Origin: Rhodoplanes sp.
GTDB lineage: Bacteria > Pseudomonadota > Alphaproteobacteria > Rhizobiales > Xanthobacteraceae
Length of the DNA: 64,000 nucleotides
NCBI RefSeq assembly: GCF_013377085.1
Contig: NZ_JACAAX010000025.1
Span: 25,306 to 89,305 of the forward strand
Reading direction: 5' to 3'
Shown here: piece after piece, positions 29,105-38,531 of the stretch
Position numbering within the stretch: the first letter of the stretch is position 1
How the letters are laid out: the number at the start of each line of letters is the position of its first letter
Notes under the pieces: model-generated
The model's database searches: none
What the model saw: only the letters and a program-made list of their open reading frames with translations
Told to the model about the DNA's origin: nothing
Position numbers and translations under genes: made by a program

Positions 29105-31015
29105 ATGGCGATGTCGAAAGCGTTCTCGTCACTGGGCGTGCCGCGCGCCACCCGTCCGGGCGCCATGCGGCGTCGGCTGACAGTCGCCGTCGTTGTCGTC
29201 GCCGCCGCGGCAGCAGTCGCTTATCTCGTGTACAACCTGGAGCTCGATGGGTCGATCCGCAAGTTGCGCGGCAGTGCCGACCACCGGCTCGATCTCTACG
29301 CGGCCAGCCTCGAGCGCGAGATCGAGAAATATGCCAAGTTCCCCTATGTGATAGGCTTTCATCCCGACGTCATCGCGCGCTTGCGCGACCCGTCCGATGC
29401 CACGCTCTTGCACAAGGTCAACATCTATCTCGAGACGTTGAATCATCGAATCGGCACGGCCGTCGTCTATATTCTCGACCGGAAGGGCCGGGTCGGCGCC
29501 TCCTCCAATTGGAACGAGCCCGACAGCTTCGTCGGCCTCGATTTGTCCTACCGGCCGTATTACCGCAATGCCGTGATCGACCGTGTGGAACGGTTCTATG
29601 GGATCGGCACGATCGGCAACAGGCCGGGCTACTATCTCGCCACGGCTCTGCACGAGAACGGCGTCATCGTCGGCACGGGCGTGGTCAAGATCGACCTCGA
29701 GCAATTGGAGCTGTCGTGGTCGTCGGCCGAGTCGCCGGCGATTCTGACCGACGAGCACGGCGTCATCAGCCTGTCATCGGTGCCGGCGTGGAAATACGGA
29801 ACGCTGCAGCCGCTCGACTCGGCCGCTCGTCGGGACATTGCCGAGGCACAGCAGTACAACGACCGCACGCTCGCCCCGATCGGCATGGAGGTGGTGCGCA
29901 ACCTCGATGATACGGCCCAGATCGTTCGTCTTCCCGGTCACGCCGGCACGGGTGGCCGCGTCTTTTCGATCAGCGGCCTTTTCCTCGCCCAAGCCCGGAT
30001 GCTGACGGAGGTGCCCTGGCGGCTCACCGTCTTCTCGGACCTGAAGGAGGCGGTCGACCTCGCCCGGACCCGCGCCGTGCTCGCCAGCCTCGGGGTCCTC
30101 CTGCTCAGTGGCGCGTTGGTGGCGCTGGTCCAGCGCCAGCATCACCTCCGGGAGATCGTCGCGGCCCGGGCGGCGCTGCAGCGCGCCCACGACGAGCTGG
30201 AGCAGAAGGTCACCGATCGGACGTCGGAGCTGACCGCCACCAATGCCCGCCTCGTGGAGGAGGTGGAGGAGCGCAGCCGTGCCGAGGAGGCGCTGCGCGA
30301 CGCCCAAACGGCGATGATCCAAGCCGGCAAGCTCGCCGCGATCGGACAGTTCTCCACCGGCATCGTGCACGAGTTGAACCGGCCGCTGGCGGCGATTGCG
30401 GCCCTGTCCGGCAATGCCGTCAAGTTCCTCGAGCGTGGCGACATCGCCACGGCCAGCGGCAATCTGGAGCGCATCCGCCCGCTCGTCGAGCGCATGGGCA
30501 GGCTGACCGGCGAGCTGAAAGGCTTCGCCCGCAAATCGTCGGGCGAGGCGGGGCCCATCAGGGTCCGCAAGTCGTTCGACAACGCGTTGTTCCTGTTGCA
30601 CCACCGGGTGGCGTACGGCAAGGTCGAGGTGGTCGAGGATATCGATGCAAATCTCGTCGTGCGCTGCGATCCGAACCGATTGGACCAGGTGCTGGTCAAC
30701 CTGATCGGCAACGCCCTCGACGCCATGGACGGTCGCGACAACAGCCGGCTCGACCTCGTCGCGGCCGCCTATGCCGACGGCTTTGCGCGGCTGTACATTT
30801 GCGACAACGGACCGGGCCTCTCGGAGGCCTGGCGGCAGCACGCCTTCGAGCCGTTCTTCACCACCAAGGCGCCGGGCACCGGGCTCGGTCTCGGGCTGGC
30901 GATCTCGGTCGGCATCGTGCGCGACTTCGGCGGCGAGCTCAGCGCGACGGAACGGGACTCGGGCGGCGCCGTCTTCAGCCTGACGATTCCTTTAGCGACA
31001 GAACCCGCATCATGA
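29105..31015 (+). CDS. DctB-like sensor histidine kinase
   Basis: A 636-aa membrane histidine kinase. An N-terminal helix (~25-42) and a second helix near residue 325-345 bracket a periplasmic double-PDC sensor; its membrane-distal part reads SNWNEPDSFVGLDLSYRPYY, the DctB ligand-loop pattern for C4-dicarboxylates. A coiled linker (ELEQKVTDRTSELTATNARL) precedes the kinase core with His422 in GIVHELNRPLAAI, the N box LVNLIGNALDAM and G boxes DNGPGLSEA and GTGLGLGLAI. It ends 10 bp before the response regulator gene. It probably senses the acid carried by the MatC-like permease upstream. Confidence 0.88.
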   Translation: MAMSKAFSSLGVPRATRPGAMRRRLTVAVVVVAAAAAVAYLVYNLELDGSIRKLRGSADHRLDLYAASLEREIEKYAKFPYVIGFHPDVIARLRDPSDATLLHKVNIYLETLNHRIGTAVVYILDRKGRVGASSNWNEPDSFVGLDLSYRPYYRNAVIDRVERFYGIGTIGNRPGYYLATALHENGVIVGTGVVKIDLEQLELSWSSAESPAILTDEHGVISLSSVPAWKYGTLQPLDSAARRDIAEAQQYNDRTLAPIGMEVVRNLDDTAQIVRLPGHAGTGGRVFSISGLFLAQARMLTEVPWRLTVFSDLKEAVDLARTRAVLASLGVLLLSGALVALVQRQHHLREIVAARAALQRAHDELEQKVTDRTSELTATNARLVEEVEERSRAEEALRDAQTAMIQAGKLAAIGQFSTGIVHELNRPLAAIAALSGNAVKFLERGDIATASGNLERIRPLVERMGRLTGELKGFARKSSGEAGPIRVRKSFDNALFLLHHRVAYGKVEVVEDIDANLVVRCDPNRLDQVLVNLIGNALDAMDGRDNSRLDLVAAAYADGFARLYICDNGPGLSEAWRQHAFEPFFTTKAPGTGLGLGLAISVGIVRDFGGELSATERDSGGAVFSLTIPLATEPAS

Positions 31016-31025
31016 GCCAAGCCGA

Positions 31026-32357
31026 ATGAGGCAAGCCGAATTGAAGGTGCTGGTGGTCGACGACGACCCGGACATGCTGCTCGGGTGCGAACAGGCCTTT
31101 CAGCTCGATGGACGTGCCACCATGGGCGCGACCTCGGTCGAAAAGGCGCTGAAGCTCATCCGCAGCGAGTTGCCCGGCGTGATCGTCACCGACATCCGCT
31201 TGCCCGACCGCGACGGCCTGTCGCTGCTCGCCGAAATTCAGACCATCGATCCCGACCTGCCGGTCATCCTGATCACGGGCCACGGCGACGTGGCGCTCGC
31301 GGTCCAGGTGATGAAATCCGGCGCCTATGATTTCGTCGAAAAGCCGTTCCTGCCGGAGTATCTCGTCGACGTCGTCCGGCGTGCACTGGAGAAACGCGCC
31401 CTGACGCTCGAGGTCCGGGCGCTCCGCCATCAGCTTCGCGACCAGAACCGGCTGAAGGAACGCATCATCGGCCATTCCGCCGGGATCGACCGGCTGCGGC
31501 GCCTCATCGCCGAAATCGCCGACACCCAGGCCCCGGTCATGATCCACGGCGAAACCGGGACCGGCAAGGAGCTGGTCGCCAACTGCCTGCACGAGGCGAG
31601 CGGACGCCGCGGCCGTTTCGTCGCCATCAACTGCGGCGGCCTGCCCGAGAGCCTGGTCGAGAGCGAGCTTTTCGGCCACGAGCCGGGCGCCTTCACCGGA
31701 GCGACCAAGCGGCGTATCGGCAAGATCGAATACGCCAACGGCGGCACGCTGTTCCTCGACGAGGTCGACAGCATGCCGATGAGCGTCCAGATCAAGCTGC
31801 TGCGGGTGCTTCAGGAACGCACGCTCGAGCGGCTCGGATCGAACGCCGCGGTGCCGGTCGATTGCCGGATCGTCGCCGCGACCAAGGAGGATTTGGTCCA
31901 GATGGCCGAGGCGGGCCGTTTCCGCGCCGACCTCTACTACCGCCTCAACGTGGTCACGCTGAAGCTGCCGCCGCTACGCCAACGGCGTGAGGATGTGCGG
32001 CTCCTGTTCGAGCACTTCGTGCAGTTGAGCTGCGCGATGCACGGCCGGCCCGCCCCGGAGATCCATCCGGCCAAGTTCCAGCAGTTGATCGCCCATGTCT
32101 GGTCCGGCAATGTGCGCGAGCTGCGCAACGTCGCCGACCGTTTCGTGCTCGGCATCGAGATGGGCTTTCCACCGTTCGCCACGGCCGACGCGGCGCTGCT
32201 GTCGTTGCCGGAGGCCGTCGATGCCTTCGAGCGCGCCATGATCGCCGACGCCTTGCGCAAGCATGGGATGAACCTGTCGCAAGCCGCCATAGCGCTTCAG
32301 ATCCCCAAGACGACGCTGCACGACAAGATGCGCAAACTGGGGTTGGGAACAGAGTGA
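31026..32357 (+). CDS. DctD-like sigma-54-dependent response regulator
   Basis: A 443-aa NtrC-family activator: receiver (LKVLVVDDDPDML, phospho-acceptor Asp56 in VTDIRLPDRDG, EKPF), AAA+ domain with Walker A GETGTGKE, the sigma-54 contact loop GAFTGA, Walker B GGTLFLDE and arginine finger region FRADLYYRLNV, then a Fis-type helix-turn-helix (LSQAAIALQIPKTTLHDKM). It forms an operon with the DctB-like kinase (10 bp gap). It likely activates the MatC-like gene through the palindrome at 26913-26932 and the -24/-12 element at 27024-27039. Confidence 0.92.
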   Translation: MRQAELKVLVVDDDPDMLLGCEQAFQLDGRATMGATSVEKALKLIRSELPGVIVTDIRLPDRDGLSLLAEIQTIDPDLPVILITGHGDVALAVQVMKSGAYDFVEKPFLPEYLVDVVRRALEKRALTLEVRALRHQLRDQNRLKERIIGHSAGIDRLRRLIAEIADTQAPVMIHGETGTGKELVANCLHEASGRRGRFVAINCGGLPESLVESELFGHEPGAFTGATKRRIGKIEYANGGTLFLDEVDSMPMSVQIKLLRVLQERTLERLGSNAAVPVDCRIVAATKEDLVQMAEAGRFRADLYYRLNVVTLKLPPLRQRREDVRLLFEHFVQLSCAMHGRPAPEIHPAKFQQLIAHVWSGNVRELRNVADRFVLGIEMGFPPFATADAALLSLPEAVDAFERAMIADALRKHGMNLSQAAIALQIPKTTLHDKMRKLGLGTE

Positions 32358-32491
32358 GGGCGAGGCGTCGGCGGCGTTCGACGAGCCAGCCGGCACGGCG
32401 GCGGAGCTGGGATCGGCGGCGTCAGGGGACGATTTGGTGGTTACGTCGCTTTCCCGTGCTGGTGAGACGCGGCAGTTCTCGAGCCGTCGCG

Positions 32492-33319
32492 CTAACGTCT
32501 CGCCGTCGCGCTCGGCAGGAGTTCGACCTTCAGCCAGACCTGCTTCTGGCCTGACACATCGAGCACTCGAACGCGCTGCGACGGCTGAACCTCTCCCAGT
32601 ATATCGCCCATGGAGCCACGCCCGTCGGGAGGAGCCGCGCGGAGATTCAGCGGATCCGAGGACGTAATCGACAGGACTGTTCCCTTCAGCCTCGATGGTG
32701 AGGCTGTGTAGGAGAAGTCGAGCTTCTGACTTTCCCAGGTGCCGACGCTCAGAAAAAGGTGCGCGTAGGTACCGGCGTGAATCCAGCCGCGGGATCCGAC
32801 CGTGATGTTCGGAGCGATCGGCGGCGACGGTCGATCGGGCTCCACCAGGCGGGCCTTTATCAGAGGATCGATGCGTGGCGCAGCCGGATCGATTGGTTCG
32901 TTAGGCTTTGGCGCTGTCGGTCCGGGGGCCGCCGCGGCCGGCGCTTCGCGTGCCGTGCCGCGAAGCTCGCCGGCCGAAACCATGTCTCTCGAGGGGAGGG
33001 TCTGCGGCACTGCGGGCGGGCGGCCAACGGCCGGCGGAGCGGCGGCAGCCGGTTCACATCCGACGCAGCCATCCGGGCGAGGTGAAATAGGTGTCCGGGA
33101 CTCGGTTCTCTGCTCCCCCCGCCCCGTAGTGGACGTCACCGGAGCGGTCGTCGCTGGAGAGGCCGTTGCTGGGCCGGTCGGGGCCGGCGACAGCACGGTC
33201 GGCTGATTGGTGATGGTCGCGAAGACGCCCACGGACGCGGCCGAAAAGCCGAGAAACCCGAGTACGCCCAAAACATCGCTGGTACGTCCGAGATGCTTCC
33301 AGAATGCCCAATCGCCCAT
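32492..33319 (-). CDS. Membrane-anchored protein with C-terminal SH3b domain
   Basis: A 275-aa protein. There is one hydrophobic helix at ~residues 18-36 (VLGVLGFLGFSAASVGVFA), then a long Pro/Ala/Thr-rich linker (to ~165), a beta-rich segment (GSRGWIHAGTYAHLFLSVGT) and a C-terminal bacterial SH3-like domain (LNLRAAPPDG, then VQPSQRVRVLDVSGQKQVWL). Such proteins often bind the cell wall in the periplasm. The exact function is unknown; it is not in an evident operon. Confidence 0.65.
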   Translation of the reverse strand: MGDWAFWKHLGRTSDVLGVLGFLGFSAASVGVFATITNQPTVLSPAPTGPATASPATTAPVTSTTGRGEQRTESRTPISPRPDGCVGCEPAAAAPPAVGRPPAVPQTLPSRDMVSAGELRGTAREAPAAAAPGPTAPKPNEPIDPAAPRIDPLIKARLVEPDRPSPPIAPNITVGSRGWIHAGTYAHLFLSVGTWESQKLDFSYTASPSRLKGTVLSITSSDPLNLRAAPPDGRGSMGDILGEVQPSQRVRVLDVSGQKQVWLKVELLPSATARR

Positions 33320-33605
33320 GGGGGCCTCGCTGCCGCCGAGGTGACCATGCGTCCGTCAACGTACCTTTCGCAGGTTGCGCAATCAATGCGCGCAACCTGC
33401 GGCGCAGGCCGGAAGGCCGCATCGACAGCTTTGATCAAGTCAGTAGAACATTCATTCCAGCAATGTGTTGGCTCTCGGGCATGGTGAACGGTACGGACCG
33501 GAGCAGGACAGTAGGCCGGATCAATCACGCGTATTTGTTGTGCCGTGTGCATCGGCGCAGCCGACGGTCTCGCGACGGAACGAGAGGTCAGCTACGGCGC
33601 GTGGT

Positions 33606-34391
33606 CTACCCCCGTCCGACGAACGGCATCTGGTTGGCCATCACGGTGAGGAACAGCACATTGGCGTCGAGCGGCAGGCTCGCCATGTAGGCGACCGCCT
33701 GGCCGGCATGGGCGACGTCCATGCGGGCCTCGACCATGCTCTCGCCGGAGGGCTGCAGCACGCCCTGGCCATGCGCCATCCGCTCGGTCAGCGGGGTGGC
33801 GGCATTGCCGATGTCGATCTGGCCGCAGCAGATGTCGAACGGCCTTCCGTCGAGCGCGACCTGCTTGGTCAGCCCCGTGATGGCGTGCTTGGTCGATGTA
33901 TAGGCGACGGCGCGCGGGCGCGGCGTATGGGCCGAGATCGAGCCGTTGTTGATGATGCGGCCGCCGCGCGGCGTCTGCGCCTTCATGATCCGGATCGCCT
34001 CCTGAATGCACAGGAACGGGCCGGTGAGGTTGGTGGCGACCACCGACTGCCACGTCTCGAACGGCAGATCCTCCAGCGGCACGGCCGGGGCGCCGCGGCC
34101 GGCATTGTTGAACAGCACGTCGAGTCGCCCGAACGTGTCCCGGACCGTGGCGAACAGGGCCTTGATGGACGCAGGCTCGGAGACGTCGGTCGGCACCGCC
34201 AGGCTCCTGCCGCCTTTGGCGGCCCCGAGGCTCGCCGTCTCGGCCAGCATCTCGGGCCGGCGCCCGGCCAGCACCACGGTGAAGCCGGTCGCCATCAGGG
34301 CCAGCGCCGCCGATCGGCCGATCCCGGTGCCGGCCCCGGTCACCACCGCGATCTTCTCGCCCGCCTGCATTGCCCCCTCGCTCATCGCCAT
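33606..34391 (-). CDS. SDR-family oxidoreductase
   Basis: A 261-aa short-chain dehydrogenase/reductase. Rossmann motif [17 protein letters not shown] motif ([11 protein letters not shown]), catalytic Ser in NGSISAHTP and catalytic YTSTK. The residue after the cofactor strand (AGRRPE) favours NADP(H). The start at 34391 has AGGAGA 4 nt upstream; the frame is open further upstream only by chance. The substrate cannot be read from the sequence. It stands alone between the SH3 gene and the Bug-protein cluster. Confidence 0.88.
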   Translation of the reverse strand: MAMSEGAMQAGEKIAVVTGAGTGIGRSAALALMATGFTVVLAGRRPEMLAETASLGAAKGGRSLAVPTDVSEPASIKALFATVRDTFGRLDVLFNNAGRGAPAVPLEDLPFETWQSVVATNLTGPFLCIQEAIRIMKAQTPRGGRIINNGSISAHTPRPRAVAYTSTKHAITGLTKQVALDGRPFDICCGQIDIGNAATPLTERMAHGQGVLQPSGESMVEARMDVAHAGQAVAYMASLPLDANVLFLTVMANQMPFVGRG

Positions 34392-34911
34392 CGTCTCCTG
34401 GTTGTTCTGCTGGTGGTTCGTCCCGACCGGTACTCGGCCCTTCCGGGCCGCTCTACAGGAGCGCCGTGATTCCGGCACTGCCCCGAAACGTGTGCCGTAT
34501 GCAGCGAGCTGCCGTCCATAGTGTTCCCGCCTCGGACGTGTCGACTCTCGGGCCGCGGACCGTTGGTCGCACGCCTCCTGTCGAACGCCTTCTACACGGT
34601 TTGGGCGATCCTGTATGGCGCCGGGATTGTCGTCGACGAGGCGCGGGCGCCCCCTGGGGGCCGGTGTGGTCGGCAACAGGGCTACAGGGGATCGCACCGC
34701 TGCCCGATCCGCCGAGCGGCCTCTTCGACGAGCTACAGCATCAGGCGCAGGCGAGGGGCCTTCGACACATGGTCGACCGCGAGGCCAGGAGCGAGCCGCG
34801 GGGCGTGTTCGAGGTGATGCCCGCCCGGCGACGGAGGCGGTCGCCGTGACCGCTGCCATGGCGGCCGCCCGCCGCCGATCTTCAACGCGCGACGAGGGAT
34901 CGCGCCGTGTT
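34392..34911. other. Gene-free stretch between SDR gene and Bug cluster
   Basis: About 520 bp without a credible gene on either strand; crossing frames have poor codon bias and no ribosome sites. No strong hairpin or repeat was seen. Confidence 0.4.
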
Positions 34912-35901
34912 TCAGCCGGCCTTGATGTTCCCGGCCTCGATCACCTTCTTCCAGCGCTGGGTCTCGTCGGCGATGAATGTCCGGAAGGCGGCCGGCGACG
35001 AGTCGACCTGGACGATCGCGCCGAGCTCGGCGCATTTGCTGATGACCTCCGGTTTGTTCGCGAAGACCCGGATCTCCTTGGCGAGCTTGTCGACGATCGC
35101 CGGTGATGTGGCGGCCGGCGCGAGATAGCCGTGCCAGGCCGTGGCCTCGAATCCCGGCAGGGTCTCGGCGATGGTCGGCAGGCCGGGGTCGATGTCGAGG
35201 CGGCTCGCCGTGGCGAAGCCGAGCGCCCGGAGGTCGCCGTTGCGGATATACGGAAGCGCCGGGCCGGTGTTCTCGAACGCGAGATCGATCTGGCCGCCGA
35301 GCAGGTCGGTCAGCATCAGCGACGTGCCCCGGTAGGGAATGTGCGTCATCCGGGTGCCGGTCACCTGCTGGAGATATTCGCCGGCCAGATGCTGCGACGT
35401 GCCGATCCCGGCCGAGCCGAAGCTGAGCTGCCCCGGGTTCTTCTTCAAATGGTCGACCAGGTCGGCGACCGTCTTGATGGTCGGCAGCCGCTTCGGATTC
35501 ACGATCAGGACGTTCGGGGTGATCGTCAGTTGATAGATCGGGGCAAAGTCCCGCAGGGTGTGGTAGGCGAGCTTGTCGCCGTAGAGCGTCTCGTTGACGG
35601 CGAGCGGGCCGGTGCTGGAGAGCGTCAGGGTGTAGCCGTCGGGCGCCGACCGGGCGACCCGTGTCATGCCGATGATGCCGCCGCCGCCCGGCTGGTTCTC
35701 CACCACGAACGGCTTGCCCCAGGTGGCCGCGAGATGCTCCGCCACCATGCGGGTGAACACGTCGGCGGCGCCCCCGGGCGGGAACGGACAGACCACCATC
35801 ACCATGCGCGACGGATATTGCTCCTGCGCCCACGCCGGCATGCGCGCCAATGCGGCGCCTGCCAGACCCGCGACGCCGACCAGAACCTTCCTGCGATTCA
35901 T
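34912..35901 (-). CDS. Bug/TctC-family solute-binding protein
   Basis: A 329-aa periplasmic binding protein of the tripartite tricarboxylate transporter (Bug) family. The signal peptide is twin-arginine-like ([18 protein letters not shown]...AWAQ). Family motifs: [41 protein letters not shown], and [11 protein letters not shown] with HIPYRG. No TctA/TctB membrane genes are nearby, so it is an orphan receptor. It is the last gene of a minus-strand cluster with an iron alcohol dehydrogenase and a DapA-family aldolase, which suggests that it binds the same organic acid. Confidence 0.9.
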   Translation of the reverse strand: MNRRKVLVGVAGLAGAALARMPAWAQEQYPSRMVMVVCPFPPGGAADVFTRMVAEHLAATWGKPFVVENQPGGGGIIGMTRVARSAPDGYTLTLSSTGPLAVNETLYGDKLAYHTLRDFAPIYQLTITPNVLIVNPKRLPTIKTVADLVDHLKKNPGQLSFGSAGIGTSQHLAGEYLQQVTGTRMTHIPYRGTSLMLTDLLGGQIDLAFENTGPALPYIRNGDLRALGFATASRLDIDPGLPTIAETLPGFEATAWHGYLAPAATSPAIVDKLAKEIRVFANKPEVISKCAELGAIVQVDSSPAAFRTFIADETQRWKKVIEAGNIKAG

Positions 35902-35916
35902 CGTGCCCTCCAGAGG

Positions 35917-36003
35917 TCACTCGGCTGCAGCGAACACATGCGCGGACGCGAGCCCGAGGATCGAGGCGGCCCGGTCCGGGCTTGCGGAGGTCGTGAGGTC
36001 CAT
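35917..36003 (-). CDS. Possible 28-aa leader or small protein
   Basis: A short frame MDLTTSASPDRAASILGLAS... with a strong ribosome site (AGGAGG, 6 nt upstream). It ends 15 nt before the Bug-protein start. It could be a translated leader that sets expression of the binding protein, or the relic of a longer gene. No homology recognised. Confidence 0.3.
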   Translation of the reverse strand: MDLTTSASPDRAASILGLASAHVFAAAE

Positions 36004-36172
36004 GTCTGCCTCCTGATCTGCTCGAGCTCCGGATCGGTCGACCACACGGGCGGTCGTCTCGATGTCGTCGCCCGCGGATCCGCATCCCGATGCGACCCGC
36101 ACGCCGCCCCGCGGGATCGGCAGCGGACCTCCTCGGCTCCGTCGATTCGTCCGGTCGGCCGGGACCGACCGG

Positions 36173-37303
36173 TCAGTATGCGTTGCGGTAGATCGCCAGG
36201 ATGTCCTCCCTGGAGAGCTCTCGCGGATTGTTGTCGAGCAGGCGTCGGATCGCGAAGGCCTCGTCGGCCATCACGGGCAGGTCGCTCGCGGGGATACCGA
36301 GGCGCGAAAGCCGCATCTCGATCCCGAGCGCGGCGCAGAAGCGGTGGCTCGCCTCGCGCACGGCGTCCTCCGCATTCGTCTCGGGCAGGCCGAGCGCGGC
36401 CAGCACCCGTCGCGTCTTGTCGGGAACGACCGGCGCGTTGAAGGCCAGCACGTGCGGAAAGATCAGGGCGTTGGCAGCGCCGTGCGGGACATGGTGGCGG
36501 GTGCCGAGCGGATAGGCGAGGGCGTGCCCGCCGGCCGTGTTGACCGGCCCGAGGCAGAAGCCGCCGTAGAGCGATGCGACGGCGAGGCCGCCGCGGGCCT
36601 CGCGGTCGGAGCCGTCGCCGACCGCGCGGGCGAGATACCGCCCGACCAGCCGGATGCCCTCCATGGCGTAGAGGTCGATCAGGGGATGGGCCTTGCGGTT
36701 GGTGAAGGCCTCGACGCAATGCGCCATGGCGTCGATGCCGGTCGCGGCCGTGACGGCCGGCGGCACGCTCATGGTGAGGTCGGGGTCGACGACGGCGAGA
36801 TCCGCGAGCATGTCGATGCTCTCGACCGCCAGCTTGTTCTGTGTCGCCGGATCCGTGACCAGCGCCCGGATGCCGCCCTCGCTGCCGGTGCCGGCCGTGG
36901 TCGGGACCTGGATCAGGGCGCAGCCGCGGCCGCGGGTGCGGCCGACCCCGACCACGTCCCGGATCGTCTGGCCGCTGCCCGGCAGCACCGCGGCGAGCTT
37001 GGCGAGGTCCATGGCGCTGCCGCCGCCGAAGCCGACGACGAGATCGGCCGCCGCCGCGCTCGCCACCGCCAGCACCTGCTCGAGGTTGGCGATGTCGGGC
37101 TCGGGCACCACCTCGCCGAACACGGTGACCTGGCCGTCGAGAGCGAGCTGGTCGACACGACCGACATTGAAGGCGTCGGCGACCACCAGCGGCCGGCGGC
37201 AGCCGCGCGCCTTGGCCCAGGCCCCGACGGTGGCGACCGTTCCGGGCCCGATCTCGATCACCGGCGGATGGACGAGGCGCAGCGCTCGATCGGAGGCGAT
37301 CAT
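36173..37303 (-). CDS. Iron-containing alcohol dehydrogenase family enzyme
   Basis: A 376-aa group III (iron-activated) dehydrogenase, related to maleylacetate reductases and lactaldehyde reductases. NAD-binding motif GFGGGSAMDLAKL, substrate loop PTTAGTGSEGG, and the metal ligands: the Asp in VVDPDLTMSVPP, then GIDAMAHCVEAF, HALAYPLGTRHHVPHG. The start at 37303 has GAGGGA upstream and lies 13 bp after the DapA-like stop, so the two are co-transcribed. Together they probably oxidise or reduce a hydroxy- or oxo-acid intermediate. Confidence 0.9.
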   Translation of the reverse strand: MIASDRALRLVHPPVIEIGPGTVATVGAWAKARGCRRPLVVADAFNVGRVDQLALDGQVTVFGEVVPEPDIANLEQVLAVASAAAADLVVGFGGGSAMDLAKLAAVLPGSGQTIRDVVGVGRTRGRGCALIQVPTTAGTGSEGGIRALVTDPATQNKLAVESIDMLADLAVVDPDLTMSVPPAVTAATGIDAMAHCVEAFTNRKAHPLIDLYAMEGIRLVGRYLARAVGDGSDREARGGLAVASLYGGFCLGPVNTAGGHALAYPLGTRHHVPHGAANALIFPHVLAFNAPVVPDKTRRVLAALGLPETNAEDAVREASHRFCAALGIEMRLSRLGIPASDLPVMADEAFAIRRLLDNNPRELSREDILAIYRNAY

Positions 37304-37316
37304 CGGGATCCCTCAG

Positions 37317-38252
37317 TCAGCGCCCGAACTCGGCCGCCATGGCGTCGAGCAGGGGCCGCATGGTTGCGTACAGAGTGGCCTCCTCGGCGGCCGTCAGAGG
37401 CAGATTCGGCAGCAGCGAGTTGGTCCAGGACGGGTCGTTGCGGCGCTTCGCGGCGATCGCCCGCAGCGTCGCGATCTGCGGGAACGTTCGGGTCTCGTTG
37501 CGGATGGTGGAGAGCAAGGCCTGCGCCCGCTCCACCTTGGTCGCCTCGGCGGGATCGGCGAAGTTGTCGAACAGGTACGCGAGCAGCGGCATCGCCACGT
37601 TGGAGGTGGCCGTGATGGCGCCGGCGCCGCCTTTGCGCAGCAGCGGCAGCATCAGGGGATCGGCCCCGGCGAGGATCGAGAGCTGCGGGAATCGCTCGGC
37701 GAGCGACACCATGTTGGAGATCTCGCCGGACGAGTCCTTCACGCCGACGATCGCGCCCGGGAACGCGGCGAGAAGCCGCTCGATGAGCAGGGGGCCGATC
37801 GGCACCCGCGACATCGGTGGGATGTGATACAGGATGATGTTCGGTCGGGCATGCCCGATGCCTTCGATCAGCCGCGCATAGGTCGCGAACAAACCGTCGT
37901 CGCTCGCCGGCGTGTAGTAGAAGGGCGGCAGGACCACGACGCCGCGGCAGCCGAGGTCGAGCGCGTGCTTGGTCAGCGCGATGGCATCCTTGACGGCGCA
38001 GCTACCGGTTCCGGGCAGGAAGTGCTGCGGGCCGAGGCCGAGCGCGAGCAGGTCTTCCAGCAGCTTCATGCGCTGGGCCACGGACAGCGAGTTTGCTTCG
38101 CCGGTCGTGCCGAGGAGCGCGAACCCGGTGGATCCCTCGTCGAGCAGGGCCCGGCAATGTGCCGCGAGAACCGCAGCGTTCGGCTCGCCGGTCGCGTCCA
38201 CCGGAGTGAGAATCGCCGGGAAGACGCCGGTCAGCTTGGTGTGGGTGCTCAT
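37317..38252 (-). CDS. DapA-family (dihydrodipicolinate synthase-like) aldolase
   Basis: A 311-aa class I (Schiff-base) aldolase/lyase. The pyruvate-binding GTTGE motif is LLGTTGEANSL, the catalytic Tyr is in LYHIPPMS and the Schiff-base Lys in VGVKDSSGE. In this catabolic setting (iron alcohol dehydrogenase, D-2-hydroxyacid dehydrogenase, Bug protein, GntR regulator) it more likely cleaves or dehydrates a sugar acid than makes dihydrodipicolinate. First gene of the minus-strand operon; its promoter lies in the A+T-rich divergent region up to 38530. Confidence 0.88.
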   Translation of the reverse strand: MSTHTKLTGVFPAILTPVDATGEPNAAVLAAHCRALLDEGSTGFALLGTTGEANSLSVAQRMKLLEDLLALGLGPQHFLPGTGSCAVKDAIALTKHALDLGCRGVVVLPPFYYTPASDDGLFATYARLIEGIGHARPNIILYHIPPMSRVPIGPLLIERLLAAFPGAIVGVKDSSGEISNMVSLAERFPQLSILAGADPLMLPLLRKGGAGAITATSNVAMPLLAYLFDNFADPAEATKVERAQALLSTIRNETRTFPQIATLRAIAAKRRNDPSWTNSLLPNLPLTAAEEATLYATMRPLLDAMAAEFGR

Positions 38253-38330
38253 GCCTTGAGTCCTGTTCTGCGAGGCTCCGCGGACGGTCCGGCACGACAG
38301 CCCAACCGTCCAGGCGGGGATGTTGTCTAA

Positions 38331-38344
38331 TTACAAATTTGTAA
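38331..38344. promoter_or_regulatory. Palindromic operator in divergent promoter region
   Basis: TTACAAATTTGTAA is a perfect 14-bp palindrome in an unusually A+T-rich stretch (38320-38480) between the DapA-like operon and the dehydrogenase gene. A second imperfect dyad (ACAACTTAACAACTTGT, 38464-38480) overlaps a TTGACA box (38461-38466) facing the plus strand. The GntR/FCD regulator at 39688 is the obvious candidate binder. Confidence 0.5.
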
Positions 38345-38531
38345 ATAGTGGCCGTCAGCATGACAAGTTCGTCAAACTCCTGATGCTGGCAGTCGGCATG
38401 AAACGGATAATATATCAAATATAACAATGGATTGAATTTCGTCGCCCGGGATCGATCGAATTGACAACTTAACAACTTGTGTGGCATGTAGCTCCGGTCA
38501 GATGGCGGGCCGGATGCCAGGGGAGGCGGAT

